DNA of 35,304 bases from Leptospiraceae bacterium. GTDB taxonomy: Bacteria > Spirochaetota > Leptospiria > Turneriellales > Turneriellaceae. The position numbers were made by a program, and so were the translations under genes. The stretch spans positions 1,550-36,853 of the forward strand of contig JAGRNJ010000009.1 in NCBI GenBank assembly GCA_020440825.1, written 5' to 3'. This document shows, piece by piece, positions 1 through 9,258 of the stretch. Position 1 is the first letter of the stretch. Every line of letters begins with the position of its first letter. The notes beneath the pieces are model-generated. The model had not been told where the DNA came from. It saw only the letters and a list, made by a program, of their open reading frames with translations, and did not search any database.

Positions 1-1
1 T

Positions 2-100
2 TGGTCAGGTTCGGCCTGCGGCGGAGCACAGCCTGCCACTTTTGCATCACCAGTAGCAGCGACAAATGTCACGATCTGTGATGGCAATACTGTTACATTA
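2..100 (+). repeat. Repeat module copy 1 (truncated at left edge)
   Basis: Encodes WSGSACGG, then about 20 residues, then VTICDGNTVTL. It has the same Trp, Cys, Ile-Cys-x-Gly-Asn/His and Val-x-Val/Leu positions as the copies at 1361, 3689 and 5942. It shows that the coding region extends left of the window. Confidence 0.8.
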
Positions 101-3100
101 ACAACAGCCGCAGTGGCAAATAATCTGAATATCGGCAGCAATACGGCAGCCGCCGCTGCCACATTAGATACATCCGCCTCAAATTTTGCACTAACTGTAA
201 ATGGCAATGTAACGATCGGTGACGGCGATGGTGCTTTTACCGCAACCGCAACTTTAAGTGCGCATAACTCAACGATCACAGTTTCTGGTAACTGGGATCG
301 GAATAATACCGATGGAGTTTTTGACAGAGATCCAGCCGGCTCGACCGTCATCTTGAACGGATCGGGCAGTATTTCGTTCATGAGTCTGCAAAATGTAAAC
401 GGTCCTAACAGTTTTTGGAACTTAAGTTTGGCCTTTCCGACATTCACAACGAATAGCAATAATGTTTTACGTGTTTACAATCAACTTACAATGAATGGCG
501 GCACTTTTTCAAATGCTGGCGTATTGCATTTGCATAATGAGGCGTCATCTACAACAGATACTCCATTACTTCTTGGTGGTACAACGCTCGCCAATACGGG
601 AAACATCGAATTTCATTTCCTGAAAGATGCATTAGGAAAAATTCAAGGTGGAAATTATTTCACCAAAAACATTATTATTAAAACCTCAACTGGCAATACT
701 TCAACCTTGCAGGCTCCGATTACTGCAATGGGCGATCTTACTATTCAGGGCAATTCGGTTGGTCAAATCGCCAGCTTTGACACGGCAAATTCAAATATCA
801 CTGCGAATTCTTTATCGATTGGAACAATACAAAGTGCGGCGGTAAATTTTGGAACTTCAAATTTGAATATCGCTGGTGATGTCTTGATCAGTGATGCTGC
901 AGCCAACCCAGACCCAACCTTATTAACTAGCGGCGGAACATGGACTATCGGTGGTAATTTCACAAACCTCAGTACTGCCAGCATTGACTTTTCAGGTTCC
1001 ACTGTGAGCTTTAACGGTACAGGCAATCAAATCCTGACAGGTACAACGACCTTCAATAACCTGACTCTCGATGGTACTGCGACCCCGGCCCGTACAGTCA
1101 CCTTCCCTGTTGGCGGGAATACAATAGTAAGCGGCCAGTTTCAAGCCTGGGGCAATGCAGGCGGAGTGCTTTCTTTGCGCTCGGCGACTCCTGGTAATCA
1201 ATCGGGCATTATCGCGAATGGTACTCTCGGCACATTTGACCGCCTCGATATTCAAGATCAATCTCTTACCGGTACTGCCGTCTCGTCACCGGTCAATCCC
1301 TCAAATTCAACCAACTCAGGTAATAATACGGGATGGTTTTCACCGGCAGCAGGGGCAACGGTATATTCTTACGGTTCAGGTCTGTACAGCAATGGCGCTC
1401 TCTGGACATCTGCAAATTGTGGCGCCGCAGCATTAATCAGAACATTAGGTGTATTGGCTGCTGTACCGGCTGCCACTAACAATGTGGTAATCTGCAATGG
1501 CAATAATCTATCACTTACGGCACCGACTACTGCCAACTCATTGGTAATTGAAGAAGGCTTTATATCGACGAATGCCGCAAACCACCCATTAACCATAACC
1601 ACTGATTTAACAATTGGCGATGGCTCAGGTGCGGCTGACTCTGCACGCTTACTGGCAAACGGTGCAGTAATCGAAGTCGGGGGCAATGTCAATATCAACA
1701 CAGTTGATGGCCAGTTTGTACGCGGTACCTCAACTTTACGACTGACCGGTGCAGGGGTGGCAAACCTGAATATTGCCAATACCGCCACAACCAGTGATTT
1801 GAACAGACTTGAAATTACCGGTGGCGGTACCTGGAACCTGGGTACAAACCTGACCATCTTCGACGATGCCCTTTCTATCACAAATGGAAACCTGAATCAT
1901 TCAACCTTTACCATTATTCTGGAAAGTGCTGATTTTACGCAAACAGGCGGAGCGATCTCGTCAACTACCGGGCAACTCATTTTGGGTGGAACCGGCGGCA
2001 CATTAAGCCAGACAGCAGGAACTTTTGGTTCAATAATGCGCCACAATACCAATGCAGTATGGAGCCTTGCCACAGATTTCACAAGTACTTCGGGATTTAT
2101 AAAAGACAATTCTGGTACATTTGATTTAAATAATTTTAACTTAACCCTCGGTGGCGGTTTTCAGATGAACTTTGGTGAAATTCGCCAGCGCTCAGGTAAT
2201 TTTGTAACAAACGGAAGTTTCCTTCAAAACGGTGGAACATTTAGAGCCGATACAGGCAACACATCTATATTTGGCAACTACACTTATTCAGCAGGAACTT
2301 TTCAGGCAGATACCGGTATTGTCACTTTTACGGGAACCGGTGCCGGTGGGCAAATTAGCTCGGGTAGCACGACCTTTAATAATATAACGATAAATGGAAC
2401 TGGGGGAACATACACCTTACAAGATGCAATGAACCTCTCAGGAAATCTAACCATTGAGCAAGGCATTCTCGATACGGGAGCCAACCAGACAATTACCGTC
2501 GCCGGGAATGTAACAATCAGTACAGGGCTTGGAGCGGTCGATTCTGCCGTGTTCAATGCCAATGCCGCTACCATAAATGTAGGCGGCAGTTGGGATCGAC
2601 ATGCCACCAACGGACGATATAATTATACTGTACCAAATATAGTGAACTTTACGGGCACCGGTAGCATAAATAATATGGTGAATTTTGGTGGCCCTACAAC
2701 CAACAGTTTTGATAACTTGACTGTCGCTGCAGCCGGCCAAACAACAACTATTAATTCAGATATTATGGTGTATAACCAAACCAATATGGGGTCTGGTACT
2801 ATAACCTCGGCTGGCTCAACCTTATGGGCAGCCTGTTCTGTGGGTGCTGGCTGCTCATCTACTACTACTGTAGTGCCTTCGGGAACAACGTTTGCCGGCA
2901 CAGGCACTATCGTATTTGGTTATGATGCTGCCAGTGATAACGTAATTGTCGGTCAAAATTATGGCAACTGGAATTTTGAAGTGCAATTAAACGGTATACC
3001 ATCGGGCAATGTTGCAGCTGTCATCTTAAACGGCCCACTTACGACGTCAGGATATATGACAATTCGAGGTGGAACCAATGCAAACTCACGAGCAATCTTT

Positions 3101-6100
3101 AAGACTGGAAACTTTGATCTATCAATAGGCGGAAACCTGACTTTGGGGTTAGGAACAGTTCAGCCAGGTAGCTTAATCGCCGGCACGTCAAATATAAATG
3201 TCGATGGCAACTTAAATATATTAAATGATACTCCAAACTCGCAAATTACCACAACTGGTGGTACCTGGAATGTTGCCGGTAATATAGATGTGAACGAAGC
3301 CCCGGCAGATATTAATCTCACTGGCAGCACATTTATTCTCGATGGAACTGCAGACCAGTCAATTTCAGGAACACAAAGTATAGCTTTCAACAACCTGACC
3401 TTGCAAACCGCTGCCGGTGGTAAGACAATCAGCTTTCAGGATGGCAATACCTATACAGTTGGTGGTACTCTAACTGCAGCAGGCAGCGCCGGGAATCTAC
3501 TTACTCTGAATTCGATCACTCCGGGCAATCAGAGTACAATTACTGTAAACGGAGCTGCCTTGGTTGCAGCAAATTATTCATACTTAAGAATTCAAGATCA
3601 TGTCTTAAATGGTTCCGCATGGAGTGCGCATATAGATCCTGCTAATTCAACAAATCTGGGTAATACTATCGGCTGGTTTCCGGCTACCCTGCTCTACACC
3701 CGAGTTACCGGCAATTGGACAAATGGCAATACCTGGTCTGAACTCGGTTGCGGATTGGCTGCCTACGGCTCACCCCCGCCCGCCGGTATGGACGTACAAA
3801 TTTGTAATGGCCATACTATTACAGTAGATGCAGCGACAGCTACCATTGACGACTTGACACACACCGCCGGCGGTACTTTAACCGTTGATAATCCTTTGAA
3901 TATTAACGGCAACCTGAATATCGGTGGGACCTCAACGACCAATGGAACGAACTCAATCAATATTACAGGCGCAGGTACATCCACCCTGATTGCCACTGCC
4001 CCACTTGCCAATACAAATATTGATGTAAATATTGCAGATGGCACCAGAACTCTAGCCGGCAACTTTGCAACCGGAAATGCTTTCAATGTACTTGCTGGAA
4101 CGTTAGATACAAGCGTTACAAATTACACGTTGCAGGCCGGTTCGTATTCGTTTACAACCGGTACCTTGAATGCAAATGCTTCTTCGATTATAACCAATGG
4201 TTCTTTCCAGAATTTTGGGGCGACTTTAAACATGGGTACCTCTACCCTTGAATTGAGGGGTACCCCCAATGGTGTTGCAAACAATTATAATTTGCAGACC
4301 AATGCCTCAACACTGGCTAATATCTTACTAGATAATGTTGGCGAAGCAACTACCAATTTTGATACATTCACATTGAGCGATGCTCTCTCAATAACCGGAA
4401 ATTTAACAATTCGGGACAATACATTTGATACAAATTCTGCCAATGATTATGCTGTCAATATCGTCGGCAATTTAGCCATAGGTGACTCAACGCCTGCTCC
4501 CAATACTGCAGTATTCAATGCAAATTCATCGAATGTAACAGTCAGCGGCAACTGGGACCGGGATGCAAATGACGGCACGTTCAACCGGGACAATGGCCAG
4601 ATCGTCAATTTAACCGGCACCGGGAATGTCAGCGGCATGACCGCAATCGGCGGGACTGCCAATAATTTTTATACCCTGTCGGCAGCGAGCGCCGGTCAGA
4701 CAATCACTCACCCGGGAACAGATCCTCTGGTAGTCATGAACCAGCTAATCTTGAACGGCGGCACTTTTGCTGAAAACAGTGCGGCACAACCGTTCAACGG
4801 TGCTGTCTTACCCAATAAAACGTTTCTTGTGAAAGATGCATCATCTGTCGCACCCTCTGTATTATCTGCAACGGCAAATTCAACAATAACCGGGAACAAT
4901 TTTACTGTATTGTGTAACTCAACCCCCTGTTCGATACCAGGCAATACCAGTGGAGCAAACACCATTGCCTGGAACAACACCTCGCTGAGTCTCGATGTAT
5001 CGAACGGTGCCACAATACAATTGCTGAATCCGATTACCATTGCCGGGAACGTGATGATATTTTCATCTACAGCACCAATTGGAACCTTTGATATAAACGG
5101 AAATGCGGTCAACGCCGTGAATCTGCGAATAGGTTGGGATGAAGCCGCCCAGCCAACCTGGGATGCAAACCTGATAAATACCGGAGCAAGCGCCAATGTG
5201 ACCTTAAGCTCCAATATGAATATAGAACCCGGCTCACAGCTGAATAACACAAATATGCCGCTTACTTTGACAGGTATTTTAACGAATACCGGTAGCATTG
5301 ATCTCAATCAAAATATAACCGCAGCCAATATTTTCAACCCGGCTACGATGAACGTTAACACCAATGCCACGATTGTGACCGGGGCAGGAAGTCTGCTCGT
5401 AAATAATGCAGCCTCTACTCTCAATATTGCAGATGGGGTTACCCTTACAATGGATGGCAACCTCAGTCATTCAGACGGTGCAATAACATTAGGCGGCGGA
5501 ACCAGTGGTACCCTCGATTTAAAACGCAATTTCACCAAATCTGGTGGTACAATTACAATCAATGCCGGCTCAACATTGAGTGCCACTGGCATTAGTAATC
5601 AGAGTATTGATGTCACGGGTGGCCTGGCTCTGCAGAACTTCACGTTAAACAATACGAGTGGCGCATTGCGCACTGTTGCTTTCACCGCAGGTGAGACCTT
5701 CAGTGTAGCCGGCGATTTCAATGCTGCAGGTGGCGGTTCGGCAGCCAGCAGGCTGGCACTGGCTTCTTTAACTCCCGGTACTCAATTGAATCTGAATATC
5801 AATGGAACTTTCAATGCTGCAAATGACTGGCTGCAGGTTTCTGATGTTGATGCTACCGGCTCGGGGGTTGCTACCCCGCTTTTTGCCTCGCTTGGCAACA
5901 ATTCGAATGGGGGCAATTCACCCGGCTGGTTCCCGTTGACAATTCTCTATTCTCGTCTTACCGGAAACTGGACTGCCCCGGCCACGTGGTCAGATGTTGC
6001 CTGCAGCGGTGCAACTGCCGGAGGCCCTCTGCCAACTGCTACGGTAGATGTTGAAATTTGTACCGGTCATACAGTTACGGTAAACTCTGCCGGAACAACA

Positions 6101-8392
6101 GCACAGGATATGCTAATTTCAGGCGGAACTCTTGACCGCCAGGATTTTGCTCCTGCAGTTCGAAATTTTGCAATAACCGGTGGCAATGTTACCGTAAGTG
6201 GGGCAATACACTGGATGCCGGTTTCGGGAAATATGGTTTTAACAGCAGGAAACGCAGGCTTTAGATACCGACCAGACTCACCTACCGGAACCATTTCACA
6301 AACCTCAGCAATAATTGGCGCTATAGAATTCAGAGGAAATTATACTCTAACAACTGATCTAACTTTAGGAGCACTTTATACTGCAACAGGTGGAACAGTC
6401 AACCTAGATGGTTTTGATCTTGTGGCAACTGGTGCCGGGGCTACCCAGAATGCAACAGACAATGTGAATGTGGGCACTGGAAATTTGACTTTGAATGGTC
6501 CATTTACCATGAATGGAGGTACTATTACAGCAACTACCGGTAACATTAACGTTGCAGATCTAAATCTCAACGCAGGCTCAAACGTGAATCTGGGCTCAGG
6601 AACCTTCTCAATTTCTGGTGATCTCACCAATGCTGGGACCATTAATCCCGGTACTGCCCTAGTGCAGCTGACTTCGGCTGGGGCAAATCGAACAATTACA
6701 ACGGGGCCTGTCACGCTAGACCGGGTAAATGTTGCCACGACAGGCGGCTTCGCCGCAATACTAGGTAACAATCTCAGTATTCTCAATGATCTAACAGTCA
6801 GTAGCGGAGAATTGCAGACCGGTACTTTTAATCTGAATGTCGGCGGTAATGTTGTACAGACAGGCGGAGTGCTTACAGTAAGTGATGCAACAACGCTGGC
6901 CGCAGACGGCCTGAACAAAAGTGCAGGTACGCTCAATTTAGGCCCAACCGGAAATTCTATATTGACAATCAATTCAAACTGGTCTCACACCGGTGGTACC
7001 ATAGTCGCCGCAGCCGGTGATACGATCAATGGAGCTATTACTAACGCAACACGCGGTTTCTACCGCCCAACATTTGCAGTTGGCGATCTGATTCCCAATA
7101 ACCCGGCTGCATTTGGCTATTATTTTGACCCAACCGGTACTGCCGATGCAGTACGCATTCAGATCACTGAGCCAAATAGAAACTTAGATGCGGGGCTTGC
7201 TGAGTCATTCAATGTTACCTTAGAGACCAATGCGGGAACCACAGATACCCTGGTTGTGACTATGAATGAAACGAGTATGAATTCGGGAATATTCCAGAGT
7301 GCTGCCATTGTCGGGCGTATCATTGGGGTTGCTCCCGGGGCTATTCCTGCTGAAATCGAAGCTGTTATTGGCGATGTTCTACGCTTTACAGATACTGACC
7401 CCTTTAACCCTGCAGACACTCTACTGGTTGAAACGCAAGTTACTGACGCAACTGCTGCTGCAATTGCCACCCGCACCACGCGTGATACCGATGGTGACGG
7501 CCGGGTAGATCGTTTAGAGTTTACATTTGCTACCCCGGTAAACCGGGGCTGTGGTGATGTTGTAGTCTCTATCACAGATTACCCCGGGCCAATGAATTTT
7601 GGCGACTGCACTGGAACCGGAACAACCTTTCATATTAATCTTGATCAGACAGTTTTTAACTGCTCGGGGCCAACCGCTGATCTGTGTACTAACAATACTG
7701 GCTGGGTTCCGAATATCCAGTTTACAGCCGGGGCAATGCTGATTGCAGACGGAGCTCCTCTTCCTGCAACCGATGGCGCAGCTCCCGTGGCGATTGCCAC
7801 GAAACCGAAGGTAGGCCAATCGGTAGCAGAAATTATTTTTTCAGAACCAGTGCAAAGAATTGGTGGGGGCTCAGTAACCTTGTCAGATGTCGGGTATACA
7901 AATATCTCAGGAAACGGGGTTAGCCTCATCTCTGGCTTAAGCCAGAATTCAAGCAGAATCAGCCTTTCTTTGAATACTTTATTTTCGGCAACCGACAATG
8001 AGCAAGACCGGGTCTCAGGAGCTGCCGGTGTACTTGAAGATGCAGCGGGCAATGCCCTGCCGGCGTATGACTTACCAATGCGGGATCCTGATTTTCAGCT
8101 TACCATTGCAGGAGACTCAGGACGCATCAGTGACAACTATATTGACTTTAGAAAACGAACTACTGCCACTGTTGCTGTAAACATCAGCCAGGGCGGAGAA
8201 GTGAAAATAGATCTGCTGGATATGCGCGGCAGAAGACTGCAGACAATACACCAGAACAGTTACAGCTCAGGCACTCATTTAATTGAATGGAATGTAGCCA
8301 GCACCAATGTAGGTGCTGGCTTGTATTTTCTTTATATTCAGGGACCGGGGTGGTCAAAACCTAAAATTGAAAAACTGATGATTGTTCGATAG
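2..8392 (+). CDS. Giant secreted beta-strand repeat protein, 5'-truncated by the window edge
   Basis: The reading frame is open from base 2 to the TAG at 8390-8392, giving 2,796 residues. The first internal GTG (113) is not the true start, because the residues before it (WSGSAC ... VTICDGNTVTL) match a module repeated three more times downstream. The signal peptide must lie outside the window. The body is rich in Gly, Asn, Thr, Ser and Ala, with short beta-strand repeats of the kind that form parallel beta-helices. A sub-repeat with the core SGNWDR recurs near 284, 2586 and 4545. Near 7483-7515 there is a calcium-loop-like stretch (DTDGDGRVDRLEF), followed by a SEPV-type Ig-like region near 7830-8080. 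The last ~85 residues resemble a FlgD-Ig or type-A sorting domain (DLLDMRGRRLQTI, then GAGLYFLYI, then KLMIVR). Likely role: a cell-surface or secreted adhesin or matrix protein; no enzymatic motif was seen. The repeat style is familiar from Bacteroidetes secreted proteins. Confidence 0.85.
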   Translation, partial: WSGSACGGAQPATFASPVAATNVTICDGNTVTLTTAAVANNLNIGSNTAAAAATLDTSASNFALTVNGNVTIGDGDGAFTATATLSAHNSTITVSGNWDRNNTDGVFDRDPAGSTVILNGSGSISFMSLQNVNGPNSFWNLSLAFPTFTTNSNNVLRVYNQLTMNGGTFSNAGVLHLHNEASSTTDTPLLLGGTTLANTGNIEFHFLKDALGKIQGGNYFTKNIIIKTSTGNTSTLQAPITAMGDLTIQGNSVGQIASFDTANSNITANSLSIGTIQSAAVNFGTSNLNIAGDVLISDAAANPDPTLLTSGGTWTIGGNFTNLSTASIDFSGSTVSFNGTGNQILTGTTTFNNLTLDGTATPARTVTFPVGGNTIVSGQFQAWGNAGGVLSLRSATPGNQSGIIANGTLGTFDRLDIQDQSLTGTAVSSPVNPSNSTNSGNNTGWFSPAAGATVYSYGSGLYSNGALWTSANCGAAALIRTLGVLAAVPAATNNVVICNGNNLSLTAPTTANSLVIEEGFISTNAANHPLTITTDLTIGDGSGAADSARLLANGAVIEVGGNVNINTVDGQFVRGTSTLRLTGAGVANLNIANTATTSDLNRLEITGGGTWNLGTNLTIFDDALSITNGNLNHSTFTIILESADFTQTGGAISSTTGQLILGGTGGTLSQTAGTFGSIMRHNTNAVWSLATDFTSTSGFIKDNSGTFDLNNFNLTLGGGFQMNFGEIRQRSGNFVTNGSFLQNGGTFRADTGNTSIFGNYTYSAGTFQADTGIVTFTGTGAGGQISSGSTTFNNITINGTGGTYTLQDAMNLSGNLTIEQGILDTGANQTITVAGNVTISTGLGAVDSAVFNANAATINVGGSWDRHATNGRYNYTVPNIVNFTGTGSINNMVNFGGPTTNSFDNLTVAAAGQTTTINSDIMVYNQTNMGSGTITSAGSTLWAACSVGAGCSSTTTVVPSGTTFAGTGTIVFGYDAASDNVIVGQNYGNWNFEVQLNGIPSGNVAAVILNGPLTTSGYMTIRGGTNANSRAIFKTGNFDLSIGGNLTLGLGTVQPGSLIAGTSNINVDGNLNILNDTPNSQITTTGGTWNVAGNIDVNEAPADINLTGSTFILDGTADQSISGTQSIAFNNLTLQTAAGGKTISFQDGNTYTVGGTLTAAGSAGNLLTLNSITPGNQSTITVNGAALVAANYSYLRIQDHVLNGSAWSAHIDPANSTNLGNTIGWFPATLLYTRVTGNWTNGNTWSELGCGLAAYGSPPPAGMDVQICNGHTITVDAATATIDDLTHTAGGTLTVDNPLNINGNLNIGGTSTTNGTNSINITGAGTSTLIATAPLANTNIDVNIADGTRTLAGNFATGNAFNVLAGTLDTSVTNYTLQAGSYSFTTGTLNANASSIITNGSFQNFGATLNMGTSTLELRGTPNGVANNYNLQTNASTLANILLDNVGEATTNFDTFTLSDALSITGNLTIRDNTFDTNSANDYAVNIVGNLAIGDSTPAPNTAVFNANSSNVTVSGNWDRDANDGTFNRDNGQIVNLTGTGNVSGMTAIGGTANNFYTLSAASAGQTITHPGTDPLVVMNQLILNGGTFAENSAAQPFNGAVLPNKTFLVKDASSVAPSVLSATANSTITGNNFTVLCNSTPCSIPGNTSGANTIAWNNTSLSLDVSNGATIQLLNPITIAGNVMIFSSTAPIGTFDINGNAVNAVNLRIGWDEAAQPTWDANLINTGASANVTLSSNMNIEPGSQLNNTNMPLTLTGILTNTGSIDLNQNITAANIFNPATMNVNTNATIVTGAGSLLVNNAASTLNIADGVTLTMDGNLSHSDGAITLGGGTSGTLDLKRNFTKSGGTITINAGSTLSATGISNQSIDVTGGLALQNFTLNNTSGALRTVAFTAGETFSVAGDFNAAGGGSAASRLALASLTPGTQLNLNINGTFNAANDWLQVSDVDATGSGVATPLFASLGNNSNGGNSPGWFPLTILYSRLTGNWTAPATWSDVACSGATAGGPLPTATVDVEICTGHTVTVNSAGTTAQDMLISGGTLDRQDFAPAVRNFAITGGNVTVSGAIHWMPVSGNMVLTAGNAGFRYRPDSPTGTISQTSAIIGAIEFRGNYTLTTDLTLGALYTATGGTVNLDGFDLVATGAGATQNATDNVNVGTGNLTLNGPFTMNGGTITATTGNINVADLNLNAGSNVNLGSGTFSISGDLTNAGTINPGTALVQLTSAGANRTITTGPVTLDRVNVATTGGFAAILGNNLSILNDLTVSSGELQTGTFNLNVGGNVVQTGGVLTVSDATTLAADGLNKSAGTLNLGPTGNSILTINSNWSHTGGTIVAAAGDTINGAITNATRGFYRPTFAVGDLIPNNPAAFGYYFDPTGTADAVRIQITEPNRNLDAGLAESFNVTLETNAGTTDTLVVTMNETSMNSGIFQSAAIVGRIIGVAPGAIPAEIEAVIGDVLRFTDTDPFNPADTLLVETQVTDATAAAIATRTTRDTDGDGRVDRLEFTFATPVNRGCGDVVVSITDYPGPMNFGDCTGTGTTFHINLDQTVFNCSGPTADLCTNNTGWVPNIQFTAGAMLIADGAPLPATDGAAPVAIATKPKVGQSVAEIIFSEPVQRIGGGSVTLSDVGYTNISGNGVSLISGLSQNSSRISLSLNTLFSATDNEQDRVSGAAGVLEDAAGNALPAYDLPMRDPDFQLTIAGDSGRISDNYIDFRKRTTATVAVNISQGGEVKIDLLDMRGRRLQTIHQNSYSSGTHLIEWNVASTNVGAGLYFLYIQGPGWSKPKIEKLMIVR
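1361..1516 (+). repeat. Repeat module copy 2
   Basis: Encodes GLYSNGALWTSANCG, a spacer, then VVICNGNNLSL. It is preceded by the conserved linker TPGNQS ... LDIQDQ ... NNTGWF (about 1190-1340). The Trp codon is at 1403, about 1.4 kb after that of copy 1. Confidence 0.8.
3689..3826 (+). repeat. Repeat module copy 3
   Basis: Encodes LLYTRVTGNWTNGNTWSELGC, split here as LLYTRVTGNW and TNGNTWSELGC, then VQICNGHTITV. The preceding linker is TPGNQSTITVNG ... LRIQDH ... NTIGWF. The second Trp codon is at 3734, about 2.33 kb after that of copy 2. Confidence 0.8.
5942..6082 (+). repeat. Repeat module copy 4
   Basis: Encodes ILYSRLTGNW, TAPATWSDVAC, a spacer with GGPLPTATVD, then VEICTGHTVTV. The preceding linker is LTPGTQLNLNING ... 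LQVSDV ... NSPGWF. The second Trp codon is at 5987, about 2.25 kb after that of copy 3. This is the clearest match to the NW-x-TW ... P ... V-x-I-x-x-G-x-x-VTV repeat common in secreted Bacteroidetes proteins. Confidence 0.8.
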
Positions 8393-8397
8393 AATAA

Positions 8398-8493
8398 TCA
8401 ATTGCCTCTCATTTTTGCACCAACTCTAAGCACGATAAACACACCAATCAAGGTCGTAACCAGAATTGTAATGATTGTCAATGTCAGTTCCAT
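8398..8493 (-). CDS. 31-residue single-pass membrane micropeptide
   Basis: This small ORF reads from ATG at 8493-8491 to TGA at 8400-8398. A strong ribosome binding site (AAGGAG, then CAATT, then ATG) lies directly upstream at about 8497-8504. The peptide starts MELTLTIITILVTTLIGVF, has one hydrophobic helix of about 20 residues (Leu/Ile/Val/Thr-rich) and a short basic tail (RVGAKMRGN), which suggests an N-out/C-in anchor. It faces the end of the giant repeat gene with 5 bases between the stop codons. Family unknown. The region upstream (8494-8707, shared with the divergent gene at 8708) is AT-rich and held no further gene or convincing promoter. Confidence 0.6.
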   Translation of the reverse strand: MELTLTIITILVTTLIGVFIVLRVGAKMRGN

Positions 8494-8707
8494 AATTGCT
8501 CCTTATATTTTTTTTCTACGAGCAGAAAAATTCTGACTCAACAAACGTCAATCTTTATCATTAGCCTCCTGCAAAACATACGAAGTAATACTTACGCAAA
8601 ATTACTGATTTTATCTTTTACACGTTAACAGCTCTTGAAGTTAGCAAGCCAAATGTTGATTAAAAAATTGTTTTCATTGTGTATCTATAAAATCTTATGG
8701 TTGCATA

Positions 8708-9199
8708 ATGGGCCTGCTTGATAAATTCAGAAAAAAAACCAGCGTTGATTCAGAGATCATCGCAGACACGAAACCCGACTCTCAGTCGAAAGCTACTGTT
8801 TTACCTGAAAAAGTAAAAACAACAAAGTCGAAAAAGAAATCTACTCCTAAAATAAAACCGGCAAAAAAGGCAAAAGAGAATACAAGCTCACTGAAAGACC
8901 GTTTTGAAGCCAATGTTAAGAAAGCGAAAGGCAAAAATGCACATTGGTCTTGGGAAGGTTCCTGCACTGAAGATGGTTATGGTCAATTCTGGGTTGGTGA
9001 CAACAAAGTAGTCAAGACCCATCGGTTCTCATTTGAGCTTTATCGCACAAAAATTCCCAAAGGAAAACGCTTGCGCAACGAATGTGGTGAGAAGAAGTGT
9101 GTTAACCCGTTTCACTGGGAAATCATAGAAAGAGTCGTTTACGTTCCGAAGAATAAGAAGAAAAAGAGTTCTGCTAAAAAATCAACTGCCAAACGGTAG
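8708..9199 (+). CDS. Lys-rich protein with a degenerate His-Cys-box/HNH-type zinc domain
   Basis: 163 residues. Residues 1-75 are Lys/Ser-rich, low complexity, after an amphipathic start (MGLLDKFRKK). Residues 78-142 match the zinc-binding-loop HNH (His-Cys box) family: HWSWEGSC, a GYGQFW motif, THRFSFELY, then RLRNECGEKKCVNPFHWE. The spacing N124-x-C126-x4-C131-x4-H136 equals the H-x-C-x4-C-x4-H of I-PpoI, so C126, C131, H136 and probably C86 can hold zinc. The catalytic His position is Asn124, so nuclease activity is doubtful. The tail is again Lys-rich. It is more likely a nucleic-acid-binding protein than an active endonuclease. The gene leads a same-strand run into the glycosyltransferase, 59 bases downstream. 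No strong ribosome site precedes the ATG. Confidence 0.65.
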   Translation: MGLLDKFRKKTSVDSEIIADTKPDSQSKATVLPEKVKTTKSKKKSTPKIKPAKKAKENTSSLKDRFEANVKKAKGKNAHWSWEGSCTEDGYGQFWVGDNKVVKTHRFSFELYRTKIPKGKRLRNECGEKKCVNPFHWEIIERVVYVPKNKKKKSSAKKSTAKR

Positions 9200-9258
9200 T
9201 TTTAGTGTACTTGACGGCTTGTTTCAATTTTGCATCTTGCCGATAAACGGAAAAAAAC

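Noticed and set aside
4708..5307. A 199-codon antisense ORF in the giant repeat gene, and similar ones (for example 6376-6972 and 1369-1881)
   Set aside because: They are low-complexity Val/Pro/Ser-rich translations of the opposite strand of repeats, with no ribosome site or recognised domain.
2..8392. Tandem repeats as a CRISPR or mobile repeat array
   Set aside because: The repeats are diverged, in frame, hundreds of codons apart, and explained by protein modules.
8600..8707. A sigma-70 promoter for the gene at 8708 (TTGATT 8656 and TATAAA 8686)
   Set aside because: The boxes are 24 bases apart; the other pairing, TTGTTT 8668, is only 12 bases away.
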